The position numbers and the translations under genes are program-made. From the NCBI GenBank assembly GCA_937989585.1, contig CALKRW010000053.1, forward strand, positions 67,008-131,007: 64,000 nt of DNA. The letters run 5' to 3'. Shown in pieces: positions 1 through 8,016 of the stretch (within the stretch, counting starts at the first letter, position 1; each line of letters opens with the position of its first letter). Under the pieces are notes generated by a model. That model saw only the letters and a list, made by a program, of their open reading frames with translations, made no database searches and was not told the origin of the DNA. This DNA is from an uncultured Porphyromonadaceae bacterium (GTDB lineage: Bacteria; Bacteroidota; Bacteroidia; Bacteroidales; Muribaculaceae).

Positions 1-945
1 GCCCTGCATCAGCATCATGAACTCGGGGACAACGCCCTCGACGGAGTCGGTTACGAATACAGAGTTGCAGTAAAGTTGGATTCGGTTCTTCTGAACCTCG
101 ATATTGTTCTTAATGCGGGGGAAGAAAAGGATTCCGGTAAGTGTGAAGGGGTAGTCGACATTCAGGTGAATCCAGAACAGCGGGTCTTCCTGACCGGGAT
201 ATAGTTCATGGTAGAACTCGAGGTAATCCTTGTCTGTGAGTTCGGAAGGTTTCTTTGTCCACTGGGGTTCGGTATTGTTGATGATACGGTCACGGTCTGT
301 GTCGACCATCTTGCCGTCCTTCCATTCCTGCTCCTTGCCGAAAACTACTGGCACGGGGAGAAAACGGCAATATTTGCGAAGCAGTGTCTCGACGCGTGCC
401 GACTCAAGGAATTCCTTGCTGTCATCGTCAAGATAAAGAACTATGTCTGTGCCTCGTGTAGTTTTGTCACACGGTCCCATTTCATATTCGGGTGAACCGT
501 CGCATGACCACATTACAGGCTCGGCGCCTTCTTTGTACGAGAGGGATCGTATCTCGACCTTGGTCGAAACCATGAAGGCCGAATAGAATCCGAGACCGAA
601 GTGGCCTATGATTGCGTTGGCGTTATCTTTGTATTTGTTGAGGAATTCTTCGGCTCCGGAGAATGCAATCTGGTTGATGTATTTGTCGATGTCCTCGGCT
701 GTCATACCGATGCCGCGGTCAGATACGGTGAGGGTCTTGGCCTCCTTGTCTATACTGACCTCAACGCGCATCTCACCGAGTTCGCCTTTATATTCGCCAA
801 AAGACGACAGTGTTTTGAGTTTCTGACTTGCATCGACTGCGTTGGAAACAAGTTCGCGAAGAAAAATTTCGTGATCGCTGTATAGAAATTTTTTGATTAC
901 CGGAAAAATGTTCTCGGTGGTTACTCCTATGGTTCCTTTTTGCAT
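1..945 (-). CDS. htpG: Molecular chaperone HtpG (Hsp90), 5' part only
   Basis: The reverse strand reads without a stop from ATG at 945 to the left edge, giving about 315 N-terminal residues. It begins MQKGTIGVTTENIFPVIKKF and then carries the GHKL ATPase motifs of Hsp90: a YSDHEIFLRELVSNAVDA helix with the metal-binding Asn, DRGIGM, and the glycine-rich IGHFGLGFYSAF lid. The start of the middle domain follows (EPQWTKKPSELT). The C-terminal half lies outside the window. HtpG is a cytosolic ATP-dependent chaperone. It is divergent from the sigma-factor operon at 1251. I saw no clear promoter match for it in the 305-bp gap. Confidence 0.95.
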   Translation of the reverse strand, partial: MQKGTIGVTTENIFPVIKKFLYSDHEIFLRELVSNAVDASQKLKTLSSFGEYKGELGEMRVEVSIDKEAKTLTVSDRGIGMTAEDIDKYINQIAFSGAEEFLNKYKDNANAIIGHFGLGFYSAFMVSTKVEIRSLSYKEGAEPVMWSCDGSPEYEMGPCDKTTRGTDIVLYLDDDSKEFLESARVETLLRKYCRFLPVPVVFGKEQEWKDGKMVDTDRDRIINNTEPQWTKKPSELTDKDYLEFYHELYPGQEDPLFWIHLNVDYPFTLTGILFFPRIKNNIEVQKNRIQLYCNSVFVTDSVEGVVPEFMMLMQG

Positions 946-1250
946 GGTGTTTTTTATGTTTGATTGTTATTTATATAATACTTTGTGAAAGAGATGTAAT
1001 GATACATCTATATAACAACTATGCAAATAAAATGCCAAACTCACATGAAATTAAAAATCATTAAAAAATGTCATTGCTCAATATAGTTTAATCAATTGTC
1101 GGGAAACGTGATGTGACGGAAATACAAATGCGGATTATTATAGGAGTATTTGTTTAAGGTGGAATTTGGAAGAGTCATGTTCCAAAAATAATTTGAAAAT
1201 TTTTTAATTTTGGGGTTAGGTTTTTGCGACATGGCGTGTCTTATGATTGT
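946..1250. other. Intergenic region between htpG and the sigma operon
   Basis: AT-rich 305-bp gap between divergent genes. A TAATTTTG match to the Bacteroidetes -7 element lies at 1205-1212, correctly placed for the plus-strand sigma gene, but no good -33 TTTG is found 19-20 bp upstream. A small hairpin GATGTAATGATACATC sits near 992-1007. No open reading frame worth reporting is seen. Confidence 0.4.
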
Positions 1251-1742
1251 ATGACGAACAAAAATGACATAGAAGAACTATTCGTGACGCATTATGAGAT
1301 GCTTCATCGGCTGGCCAGAATTCTGCTTCACGATGCTGACCTCGCTCATGACATAGTCCATGATGTGTTCGCCTCATTAATCAAAAGCGGCAACGATTGT
1401 ACTGGTATAACAGGCGCCTATCTACTGTCTTCTGTCCGCAACCGCTGTCTGAATCATTTACGCAACATGCATGTCCGCGATCGCATCCATTCGCTCTATC
1501 TTCTCGAACAGAATGAATATGATATCGACGAGTGGCCCGACGATGAGACTTTAGCCACGGTCGGACGTATTATGGATGAATGCCTGACTGAACGTTGTCG
1601 CAGTGTGGTAGATATGCGTTTCACCGGCGGTTTGAGTTACGCTGCGATTGCCTCGGAACTGGGAATAAGTGAGGTCGCGGTCTATAAACATATTCGTCAT
1701 GCCATCGAAACAATACGCAAAAATCTTAGGAAAAATGGATAA
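1251..1742 (+). CDS. ECF-type RNA polymerase sigma factor
   Basis: 163 residues from the ATG at 1251. The frame is open from 1224, but MTNKNDIEELF fits the family start better. Region 2 is visible as HRLARILLHDADLAHDIVHDVF and region 4 as LTERCRSVVDMRFTGGLSYAAIASELGISEVAVYKHI, with its helix-turn-helix near residues 130-155. ECF factors redirect RNA polymerase in response to cell-surface signals. The stop codon overlaps the start of the membrane anti-sigma gene by 8 nt, and an outer-membrane receptor follows, the usual arrangement of Bacteroidetes trans-envelope regulation. The ligand cannot be read from the sequence. Confidence 0.9.
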   Translation: MTNKNDIEELFVTHYEMLHRLARILLHDADLAHDIVHDVFASLIKSGNDCTGITGAYLLSSVRNRCLNHLRNMHVRDRIHSLYLLEQNEYDIDEWPDDETLATVGRIMDECLTERCRSVVDMRFTGGLSYAAIASELGISEVAVYKHIRHAIETIRKNLRKNG

Positions 1743-2436
1743 ATATGATTTAGTCCTTGACATCATTGCGCACCCGGAGAAATATTCTCCCGAACAGTTA
1801 GAAAAATTTATGCGCGACCCCGAGACGAAGAGTATCTATGATACTGTCAGCCTGATATCCTCGAGTGCAAACTCTAAGCACTTCCTTACACCTGAAGAAG
1901 TACGCAGTGAGTGGCGCCGTTTTGAGTGCCGTGTAAACGTTTCTGAAGAATCCTTTGAAGATGAAGACACCGACAATCGTCCGGTTTCCCGTCCTCATGT
2001 ACTTTACTTTTTCCGCAGCCGTGCAGCCGCGGTTGCTGTTGTGGCGTTGACATCTTTGGCCGCCGTCGCAATCGGTTTCGGTGTGAAATATGTATTAGGA
2101 GATAAGTCACATACTCCACTTGTGTCAGTCATGAATACGCGAGAGAATGTAGTCAAATCAGCTGATGAAAGCACAACTTCTACCGGTGATCTTTCTGTTG
2201 ATTCTATTGCTATACATAGCAGACCTGTAGTATTCGAAAACGAGAGTCTTGAAGCACTCCTCTTGCGCATAACTTCGGCTTATGGCGCAAAACTGGTAAT
2301 CGCCCCTTCTAAGGCGTCATTGCGAGTTTATTTCAAGTGGAATCCGGCTGAGCCGCTTGAGGATGTTGTGGACAGACTCAATAGATTCGAACAGATTGAT
2401 ATAACTGTTGACGGTAAAATAGTAAAAGTTGACTGA
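1735..2436 (+). CDS. FecR/DUF4974-type anti-sigma factor, short form
   Basis: 233 residues from ATG at 1735. This start overlaps the sigma stop (ATGGATAA), suggesting translational coupling. An acidic cytoplasmic N-terminus of about 95 residues precedes one membrane segment at residues 97-119. The periplasmic part ends in a DUF4974/STN-like domain (FENESLEALLLRIT, then VYFKWNPAEPLEDVVDRL, then DITVDGKIVKV). Typical Bacteroidetes FecR proteins are longer, with a beta-rich FecR domain between the membrane segment and DUF4974; here only about 60 residues, partly Ser/Thr-rich, link them, so the classical FecR domain looks absent. The likely role is to hold the ECF factor until the downstream receptor signals. 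Confidence 0.8.
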   Translation: MDKYDLVLDIIAHPEKYSPEQLEKFMRDPETKSIYDTVSLISSSANSKHFLTPEEVRSEWRRFECRVNVSEESFEDEDTDNRPVSRPHVLYFFRSRAAAVAVVALTSLAAVAIGFGVKYVLGDKSHTPLVSVMNTRENVVKSADESTTSTGDLSVDSIAIHSRPVVFENESLEALLLRITSAYGAKLVIAPSKASLRVYFKWNPAEPLEDVVDRLNRFEQIDITVDGKIVKVD

Positions 2437-2438
2437 CC

Positions 2439-4985
2439 ATGAAAAAGGCTTTTATTGTTTTATTGACCGCAGTACTACCTCTTTGCGCCAGTGCCCGTAA
2501 ATTCGAATATGTTTTCAAGGACACACCTATATCGCGGGCACTTACCCGTATCGTTAAAGATCATCCCGAACTTGATATAAGTTTCATTTACAATGAACTT
2601 GATAACTACAAGGCCAACACTGTTGTCCGGACAGATGACCCTTCCGACGCCATACGCCAACTTGTCAGTTACAATCCCGTGTCTGTAATGACTTTTGGCA
2701 ATCAGATTATTGTCGAGGCGCTTCAGAAAGGCAAATACAAATATACGGGCCGCATTGTTGACGAGAATGGCGAGAGTGTGCCTTTTGCTTCTGTGAGGCT
2801 TCTCGCTCCGAAAGATTCAACTGTCATAACATTCGGCGCGTCCGATACTGAAGGCCGCTTCTCGATTCCATGTGACAGGCGAAATGTGATAGTCAAACTC
2901 AGCGGTGTGGGCTACAGGGTGAAATACCGAAAAGCCGACAGTTTCAATCTAGGTGACCTCCTCCTTGAGTCAGGCACCATTAAACTCAAATCAGTCAACG
3001 TCGAGGCACACAGTTCATATGTGGACTCAGACCGCTCGGTCTACACACCGACGTCCCGTCAGAAGCGCGTGGCTCAGGATGCAACGGATCTTCTGAAAGT
3101 GATGGCTATGCCAGAAATAAACATAGACCCGGCATCAAACTCTGTGACCGATAATTTCGGGCAATCTGTTCCAATATACATTAATTATATGAAAGCATCC
3201 GGACAGGATCTGTCGGGAATGAGAACTTCCGATGTGCGTCGCGTAGAGTTCCTGTATGCTCCAACTGATCCTCGTTTTCAGGGTGCCCAGCAGGTCATAA
3301 ACTTCATCATTCAGGAATATGAATATGGTGGCTACACTAAAGTTGTTGCCCGAGAAGATTTTCTGACAGGACTGAAAAGTGACGCGAGTGTCTTCTCGAA
3401 AATCTCGTATAAGAAGATGAACTATGATCTTTATGTCGGATCTAGAAATCAGGACGACCGTCATAACGGTTCGTCCACCTCGTCAACATATTCATTGAAG
3501 GACGAGAATGGAAATCCCTATACCGCGAAACGCATCGAAACTCTTGATGACTCACATTTTATTCAGAACCAGTTGCCTGTCACTTTTCGTGCAAGTTACG
3601 GAGACAAGAATATCCGGATTCGCAACACCGTAGGTTTCACTCATTTGTGGAAACCGGAGAATACAGAGAGCGGAAGTCTGTGCTATCTCCCTTCACAAGG
3701 CTCAGACTATGAATTCTCTAGAGTGTATACAAAACGTAGTAACTTATACTCTTACTCGGGATCGTACTTCTTTGCCTTACCGCATGAGTTTTCTCTTAGC
3801 CTTGACCCTAGTTTCTCATATTCATCTATTAAAGACAATACGGATTATATCACGACGGCAAACGATTCCGTCATTAGGAAAGCGAATGAGAGAGTCTCTT
3901 ATTTCAGAGTCACTGCAATCGTAGACAAACAGGTTAATAAGAAAAATAGCATATTCCTTTTTACGCGTTTCTCGAAGAGGCATAACAATCTGGTCTATCA
4001 AGGAACCGATAATGCGAAAAGCATTTATGATTCTTACGGTTTCGGAGTTTTGCTTGGCTATACCCATAAATCAGAAAAGTTGATGCTCAGGGCGGATGTG
4101 GGATTTGCGTGCGAAAGAAATATTATCAATGGCACGCGATATGACGACTGGTACCCAAGCACCCACGTTCAGTTAGGCTATTCCATAAATCGGAAGAATC
4201 GTCTTAGCATGTTTGCGGAGTATGCAAGTTTTACCCCGGAGATAAGTGAAAAGAGTCCGGATGTGCTGAAGCAGAACGAGTTCATGTATAAAACGGGTAA
4301 CCCCAATCTTGAAAACTATCGCGTCTATGATTTGAGTCTCGGTTATACGTGGTTGCCGACAAATCGTTTCAATTCCAATATCTATTGTAGTTATGAGGGA
4401 TTTTCCGACCGTCTGAAAACTGTCTACGAGGAATATGATGGTGGACGTTCCATTCTGCGAACCTATCTGAACGACGGTAACAGTCACCGAATATATTCCG
4501 GAGTTAATTTCAACCTTAAACTCTTTGACAACAACCTTATGCTGTCTGCAAACCCCGAATGGGACCTTTACAAGATAACCGGTCTGTATGCGCGGACACT
4601 CAGCTCGGTTTTCTTTAAAGCATCGGCTTTGTATTATCTCGGTAATTTTTATTTCGAGGGACGCTACAAGATGCGTGTCAAGAAACTGAATGTGGAGTCG
4701 GGTGTAGTCCAGCGCGACAGAAATACTTATTCAGTTACAGCCGGGTGGAGTAATGGTGACTTCAACTTACGTCTCACGGCTTCCAACATCTTCAACACCG
4801 GATGGTTGAGATATACCAGGGAGTTCACTTCTTCGCTTTACTCTGAGAGCAGGCGAGTATATGCTCCGACTGCCCATCCAACAATAAACCTCTCTGTTGT
4901 CTATACCATCGGTTATGGCAAAAAAGTCAAGCGCGGTAACGAAGTAGGCGAACAGTCAGGTCCTTCATCTGCCATTCTTGAATAG
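2439..4985 (+). CDS. Outer-membrane beta-barrel receptor with STN and carboxypeptidase-like N-terminus
   Basis: 848 residues starting 2 nt after the anti-sigma gene. A signal peptide (MKKAFIVLLTAVLPLCASA) is followed by an STN-like secretin/TonB N-terminal domain (about 20-95), a carboxypeptidase-regulatory-like domain (about 103-180; YTGRIVDENGESVPFASVRLL), a plug-like region, and a long beta-barrel ending in VVYTIGYGKK. This matches the outer-membrane-protein beta-barrel relatives of TonB-dependent receptors. The STN domain is the part expected to contact the anti-sigma factor, so this is a candidate signalling receptor. The substrate is unknown and no SusD-like partner follows. A strong terminator lies just downstream. 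Confidence 0.85.
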   Translation: MKKAFIVLLTAVLPLCASARKFEYVFKDTPISRALTRIVKDHPELDISFIYNELDNYKANTVVRTDDPSDAIRQLVSYNPVSVMTFGNQIIVEALQKGKYKYTGRIVDENGESVPFASVRLLAPKDSTVITFGASDTEGRFSIPCDRRNVIVKLSGVGYRVKYRKADSFNLGDLLLESGTIKLKSVNVEAHSSYVDSDRSVYTPTSRQKRVAQDATDLLKVMAMPEINIDPASNSVTDNFGQSVPIYINYMKASGQDLSGMRTSDVRRVEFLYAPTDPRFQGAQQVINFIIQEYEYGGYTKVVAREDFLTGLKSDASVFSKISYKKMNYDLYVGSRNQDDRHNGSSTSSTYSLKDENGNPYTAKRIETLDDSHFIQNQLPVTFRASYGDKNIRIRNTVGFTHLWKPENTESGSLCYLPSQGSDYEFSRVYTKRSNLYSYSGSYFFALPHEFSLSLDPSFSYSSIKDNTDYITTANDSVIRKANERVSYFRVTAIVDKQVNKKNSIFLFTRFSKRHNNLVYQGTDNAKSIYDSYGFGVLLGYTHKSEKLMLRADVGFACERNIINGTRYDDWYPSTHVQLGYSINRKNRLSMFAEYASFTPEISEKSPDVLKQNEFMYKTGNPNLENYRVYDLSLGYTWLPTNRFNSNIYCSYEGFSDRLKTVYEEYDGGRSILRTYLNDGNSHRIYSGVNFNLKLFDNNLMLSANPEWDLYKITGLYARTLSSVFFKASALYYLGNFYFEGRYKMRVKKLNVESGVVQRDRNTYSVTAGWSNGDFNLRLTASNIFNTGWLRYTREFTSSLYSESRRVYAPTAHPTINLSVVYTIGYGKKVKRGNEVGEQSGPSSAILE

Positions 4986-5017
4986 AGTCTCTATATATTT
5001 GATGCGATAATAGGAAA

Positions 5018-5058
5018 ACTGCCGACGGAAGTTGTTTACTTCGTGTCGGCAGTTTTTT
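5018..5058. terminator. Bidirectional intrinsic terminator
   Basis: A long stem (ACTGCCGAC paired with GTCGGCAGT, extended inward by GAAGT/ACTTC) is followed by a run of seven T on the plus strand and preceded by AAAA, which gives a T-run on the minus strand. It lies between the convergent receptor and clpC genes and probably serves both. Confidence 0.85.
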
Positions 5059-5084
5059 TATTATGAGGGAACGAGACTTTGGTA

Positions 5085-7637
5085 TCAGATGTTTTCTGCG
5101 GGATTTTCCTCTGCAGGACGCAGCACTAGTCGGCTTACTATCTTGTTTGCCTCCTTGTCGTAGTCGACGGTTATCTCGGAACCGGGAACAGCCTGAGCGG
5201 AGATGATAAGTTCAGCCAGTTCGTCCTCGAGGTACTTCTGGATGGCGCGTTTCAGGGGGCGTGCGCCGAACTGGCTGTCATAACCCTTTTCGGCGACAAA
5301 GTTCTTGGCTTCGTCGGACAGATTGAGTTTGTAGCCGAGGTCTGCAACGCGCTTGTAGAATCCTGCGAGTTCGATGTCGATGATCTTGAAAATAGCCTCA
5401 CGGTCGAGCGAGTCGAACATTATGATGTCATCGATGCGGTTCAGGAACTCGGGGGCGAATGCCTTGTTGAGAGCCTTCTGGATGATGCCGCGCGAGTAAT
5501 CCTTGTCGGATGCTCCGGCGGTATTGAAACCTACGCCAGAACCGAAATCCTTGAGTTGACGTGAACCGATGTTCGATGTCATGATGATGATAGTGTTCTT
5601 GAAGTCGATTCGGCGTCCGAGACTGTCGGTAAGACGACCTTCGTCCATAACCTGAAGCAACAGGTTGAAGACATCGGGGTGCGCCTTCTCAATTTCGTCC
5701 AACAGAACGATAGAGTAGGGGCGACGGCGTACTTTCTCTGTCAGTTGGCCGCCCTCCTCGTATCCGACATAACCCGGAGGAGCGCCGACAAGACGCGACA
5801 CTGTGAACTTCTCCATGTACTCCGACATGTCGATGCGTATCAGTGTGTCAGCCGAGTCGAACATGTATTCGGCGAGTTTCTTGGCAAGGTGTGTCTTGCC
5901 CACACCTGTGGGGCCGAGGAAGAGGAATGTGCCGATTGGCTTGCTTGGATCTTTCAGTCCGATTCGGTTGCGCTGGATTGCCTTGACAACCTTGTCGATA
6001 GCCTCGTCCTGACCTATGATGGAACTTTTGATGGCAGGTCCCATCTCGATTAGGCGTTTGCCTTCGGCCATCGCGATACGCTGAACCGGGACGCCGGTCA
6101 TCATTGCGACAACCTCAGCGACTTTGTCCTCGTCTACAGTGACGCGCTGTTCCTCGAGTTGTTTTTCCCATTCGCTTTTGGCCTTATCGAGTCTGGCGGC
6201 GAGGTCATGGGCCTTGTCGCGCCAGGATGCGGCACTTTCGAAATTCTGCGACCGTGCAGCCTCTACTTTTTTCTGATTGGCCTCTTCGATGGCCTCTTCT
6301 AGTTTTTCTATTTCCTCGGGGACAACAATATTTGTTATGTGTACACGCGAACCGGCCTCGTCGAGGGCGTCGATGGCTTTATCGGGAAAGTTGCGGTCCG
6401 ATATATAACGCTCTGTCAGTTTGACACAGGCGTCAAGAGCCCCTTCGGTATAGTTCACGTTGTGGTGGGACTCGTACTGTTCCTTGATGTTGTGCAGAAT
6501 CTCGAGAGTATCTTCAGGGGATGTAGGCTCGACCATGATTTTCTGGAAACGTCGTTCAAGCGCACCGTCCTTCTCGATATTCTTGCGGTATTCGTCGAGT
6601 GTGGTCGCGCCAATGCACTGCACCTCGCCGCGAGCAAGGGCCGGCTTGAGCATGTTGGCGGCGTCCATAGAGCCCTGGGCGTTACCTGCTCCTACTATGG
6701 TGTGGATTTCATCGATAAAGAGAATGATATCTGGATTTCGCGAGAGTTCGGTGAGTATGGCCTTTATGCGCTCCTCGAATTCACCACGGTACTTGGTGCC
6801 TGCTACAATTGAGGCCATGTCGAGCGATACAACACGCTTGTTGAAGAGTATGCGAGAGACTTTGCGCTGGGTTATGCGCAGGGCAAGGCCTTCTACAATA
6901 GCCGACTTGCCGACGCCCGGTTCGCCGATGAGGACTGGGTTGTTTTTCTTTCGGCGGGAAAGAATCTGGGCCAGTCGCTCAATTTCAGTCTCACGTCCGA
7001 CAACCGGGTCAAGACGTCCTTCAGCGGCGGCACGGGTCATGTCTCGGCTGAATTTGTCGAGCATGGGAGTGTCACCACCGCTTTTGCCTTTGGGAGAGGC
7101 TGTTCGCTGTGTACGTTCTGACTGCGAACCGTTGCCTGATGACGAAGGCATGTCTTCGTCTTCCTCGTCACCGGCAAATTCAAGACCACCACGTGGTTCC
7201 TGTACGGAACCCATGGCCTCGTGCATAGCCTGATAGGTGATGCCGGCGTTCATGAATGGTTTGATGAAGTCCATTCCCTGGATTTCAGAATTGTGGAATA
7301 TTGCAAGCATCAGGTGGCTCGACTCGATGGCTTCGCTGTGGTGGATATGTGCCTCGAGTGTGCTGAGTTTGAGGATGCGGTTTGTCAGAGGGCTTACGGA
7401 GAGAGGTTTCCCGGAACCGTCAATGTCGTAGAGCGAGTTGTCGAGTTCTCGCTGTAGTTCGTCTAGTTTGTCCTCGCCTACGATTCGGCAAAGCAGGTTA
7501 TAGCCCGAATCGCGTTCCGACAGCGAGGCCAGAAGCAGGAACTCGGGAGTCAGTTCGTGACGGTTATGCCTCTGGGCCATTACAGTGCTGGCGTTGAGCA
7601 TGGACGTCACTTCTTTCGAGAATTTATTTTCCATCAT
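5085..7637 (-). CDS. clpC: ATP-dependent Clp protease ATP-binding subunit ClpC
   Basis: 850 residues from the tandem ATGs at 7637/7634; the frame extends upstream, but MENKFSKEV is the family start. Order of parts: Clp N-terminal repeat domain (about 1-145), an acidic/Ser linker, AAA+ domain 1 with Walker A GEPGVGKS (about 238), a middle region with a UVR-like segment (about 449-478), AAA+ domain 2 with Walker A GPTGVGKT (about 574), and the C-terminal small domain. ClpC unfolds substrates and feeds them to ClpP, which is not in this window. It diverges from gyrA. A minus-strand -7-like CAAAAATA lies at 7818-7825 without a clear -33. Confidence 0.93.
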   Translation of the reverse strand: MMENKFSKEVTSMLNASTVMAQRHNRHELTPEFLLLASLSERDSGYNLLCRIVGEDKLDELQRELDNSLYDIDGSGKPLSVSPLTNRILKLSTLEAHIHHSEAIESSHLMLAIFHNSEIQGMDFIKPFMNAGITYQAMHEAMGSVQEPRGGLEFAGDEEDEDMPSSSGNGSQSERTQRTASPKGKSGGDTPMLDKFSRDMTRAAAEGRLDPVVGRETEIERLAQILSRRKKNNPVLIGEPGVGKSAIVEGLALRITQRKVSRILFNKRVVSLDMASIVAGTKYRGEFEERIKAILTELSRNPDIILFIDEIHTIVGAGNAQGSMDAANMLKPALARGEVQCIGATTLDEYRKNIEKDGALERRFQKIMVEPTSPEDTLEILHNIKEQYESHHNVNYTEGALDACVKLTERYISDRNFPDKAIDALDEAGSRVHITNIVVPEEIEKLEEAIEEANQKKVEAARSQNFESAASWRDKAHDLAARLDKAKSEWEKQLEEQRVTVDEDKVAEVVAMMTGVPVQRIAMAEGKRLIEMGPAIKSSIIGQDEAIDKVVKAIQRNRIGLKDPSKPIGTFLFLGPTGVGKTHLAKKLAEYMFDSADTLIRIDMSEYMEKFTVSRLVGAPPGYVGYEEGGQLTEKVRRRPYSIVLLDEIEKAHPDVFNLLLQVMDEGRLTDSLGRRIDFKNTIIIMTSNIGSRQLKDFGSGVGFNTAGASDKDYSRGIIQKALNKAFAPEFLNRIDDIIMFDSLDREAIFKIIDIELAGFYKRVADLGYKLNLSDEAKNFVAEKGYDSQFGARPLKRAIQKYLEDELAELIISAQAVPGSEITVDYDKEANKIVSRLVLRPAEENPAENI

Positions 7638-8016
7638 ATATTTATAGTGTACTTTTTTATTTCTGATAATGTTCGGTCTCATAGGGATGACTGTATCGGT
7701 GATGAATACTTTTGCGTCCCGTTGAAGAAACCCGGATTAAGGAAACCTTGGAACTTATATAGCCAAAGGAATTTTCAATGTTTATGGCTGAACATCATTC
7801 CTCGGAATATGTTGTTGCAAAAATAATGCCAAAAATATCAATTTGATTCTTCAGGCTTGCGCCAAAGCAAATTTTTTCGCTTTCGCTAATTCAAAGTTAG
7901 CGATTATTTCTGAAATTTTTGTACCTTTGTATGATAATTTAGCAACCTGTGGCCCTATTTAATCTTTTTTCAAACTTTGGCCCGGTTTAATCATTTAATT
8001 AACATTTCATTACCAC
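7638..8016. other. Divergent intergenic region between clpC and gyrA
   Basis: 379 bp without a convincing gene. It contains the gyrA promoter at 7896-7929 and a possible minus-strand -7 element for clpC at 7818-7825. I see no stable long hairpin or repeat. Confidence 0.5.
7896..7929 (+). promoter_or_regulatory. Promoter for gyrA
   Basis: TACCTTTG at 7922-7929 exactly matches the Bacteroidetes -7 consensus TAnnTTTG. The -33 region is weak (GTTAG about 22 bp upstream). The leader to the gyrA ATG would be about 80 nt. Confidence 0.55.
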
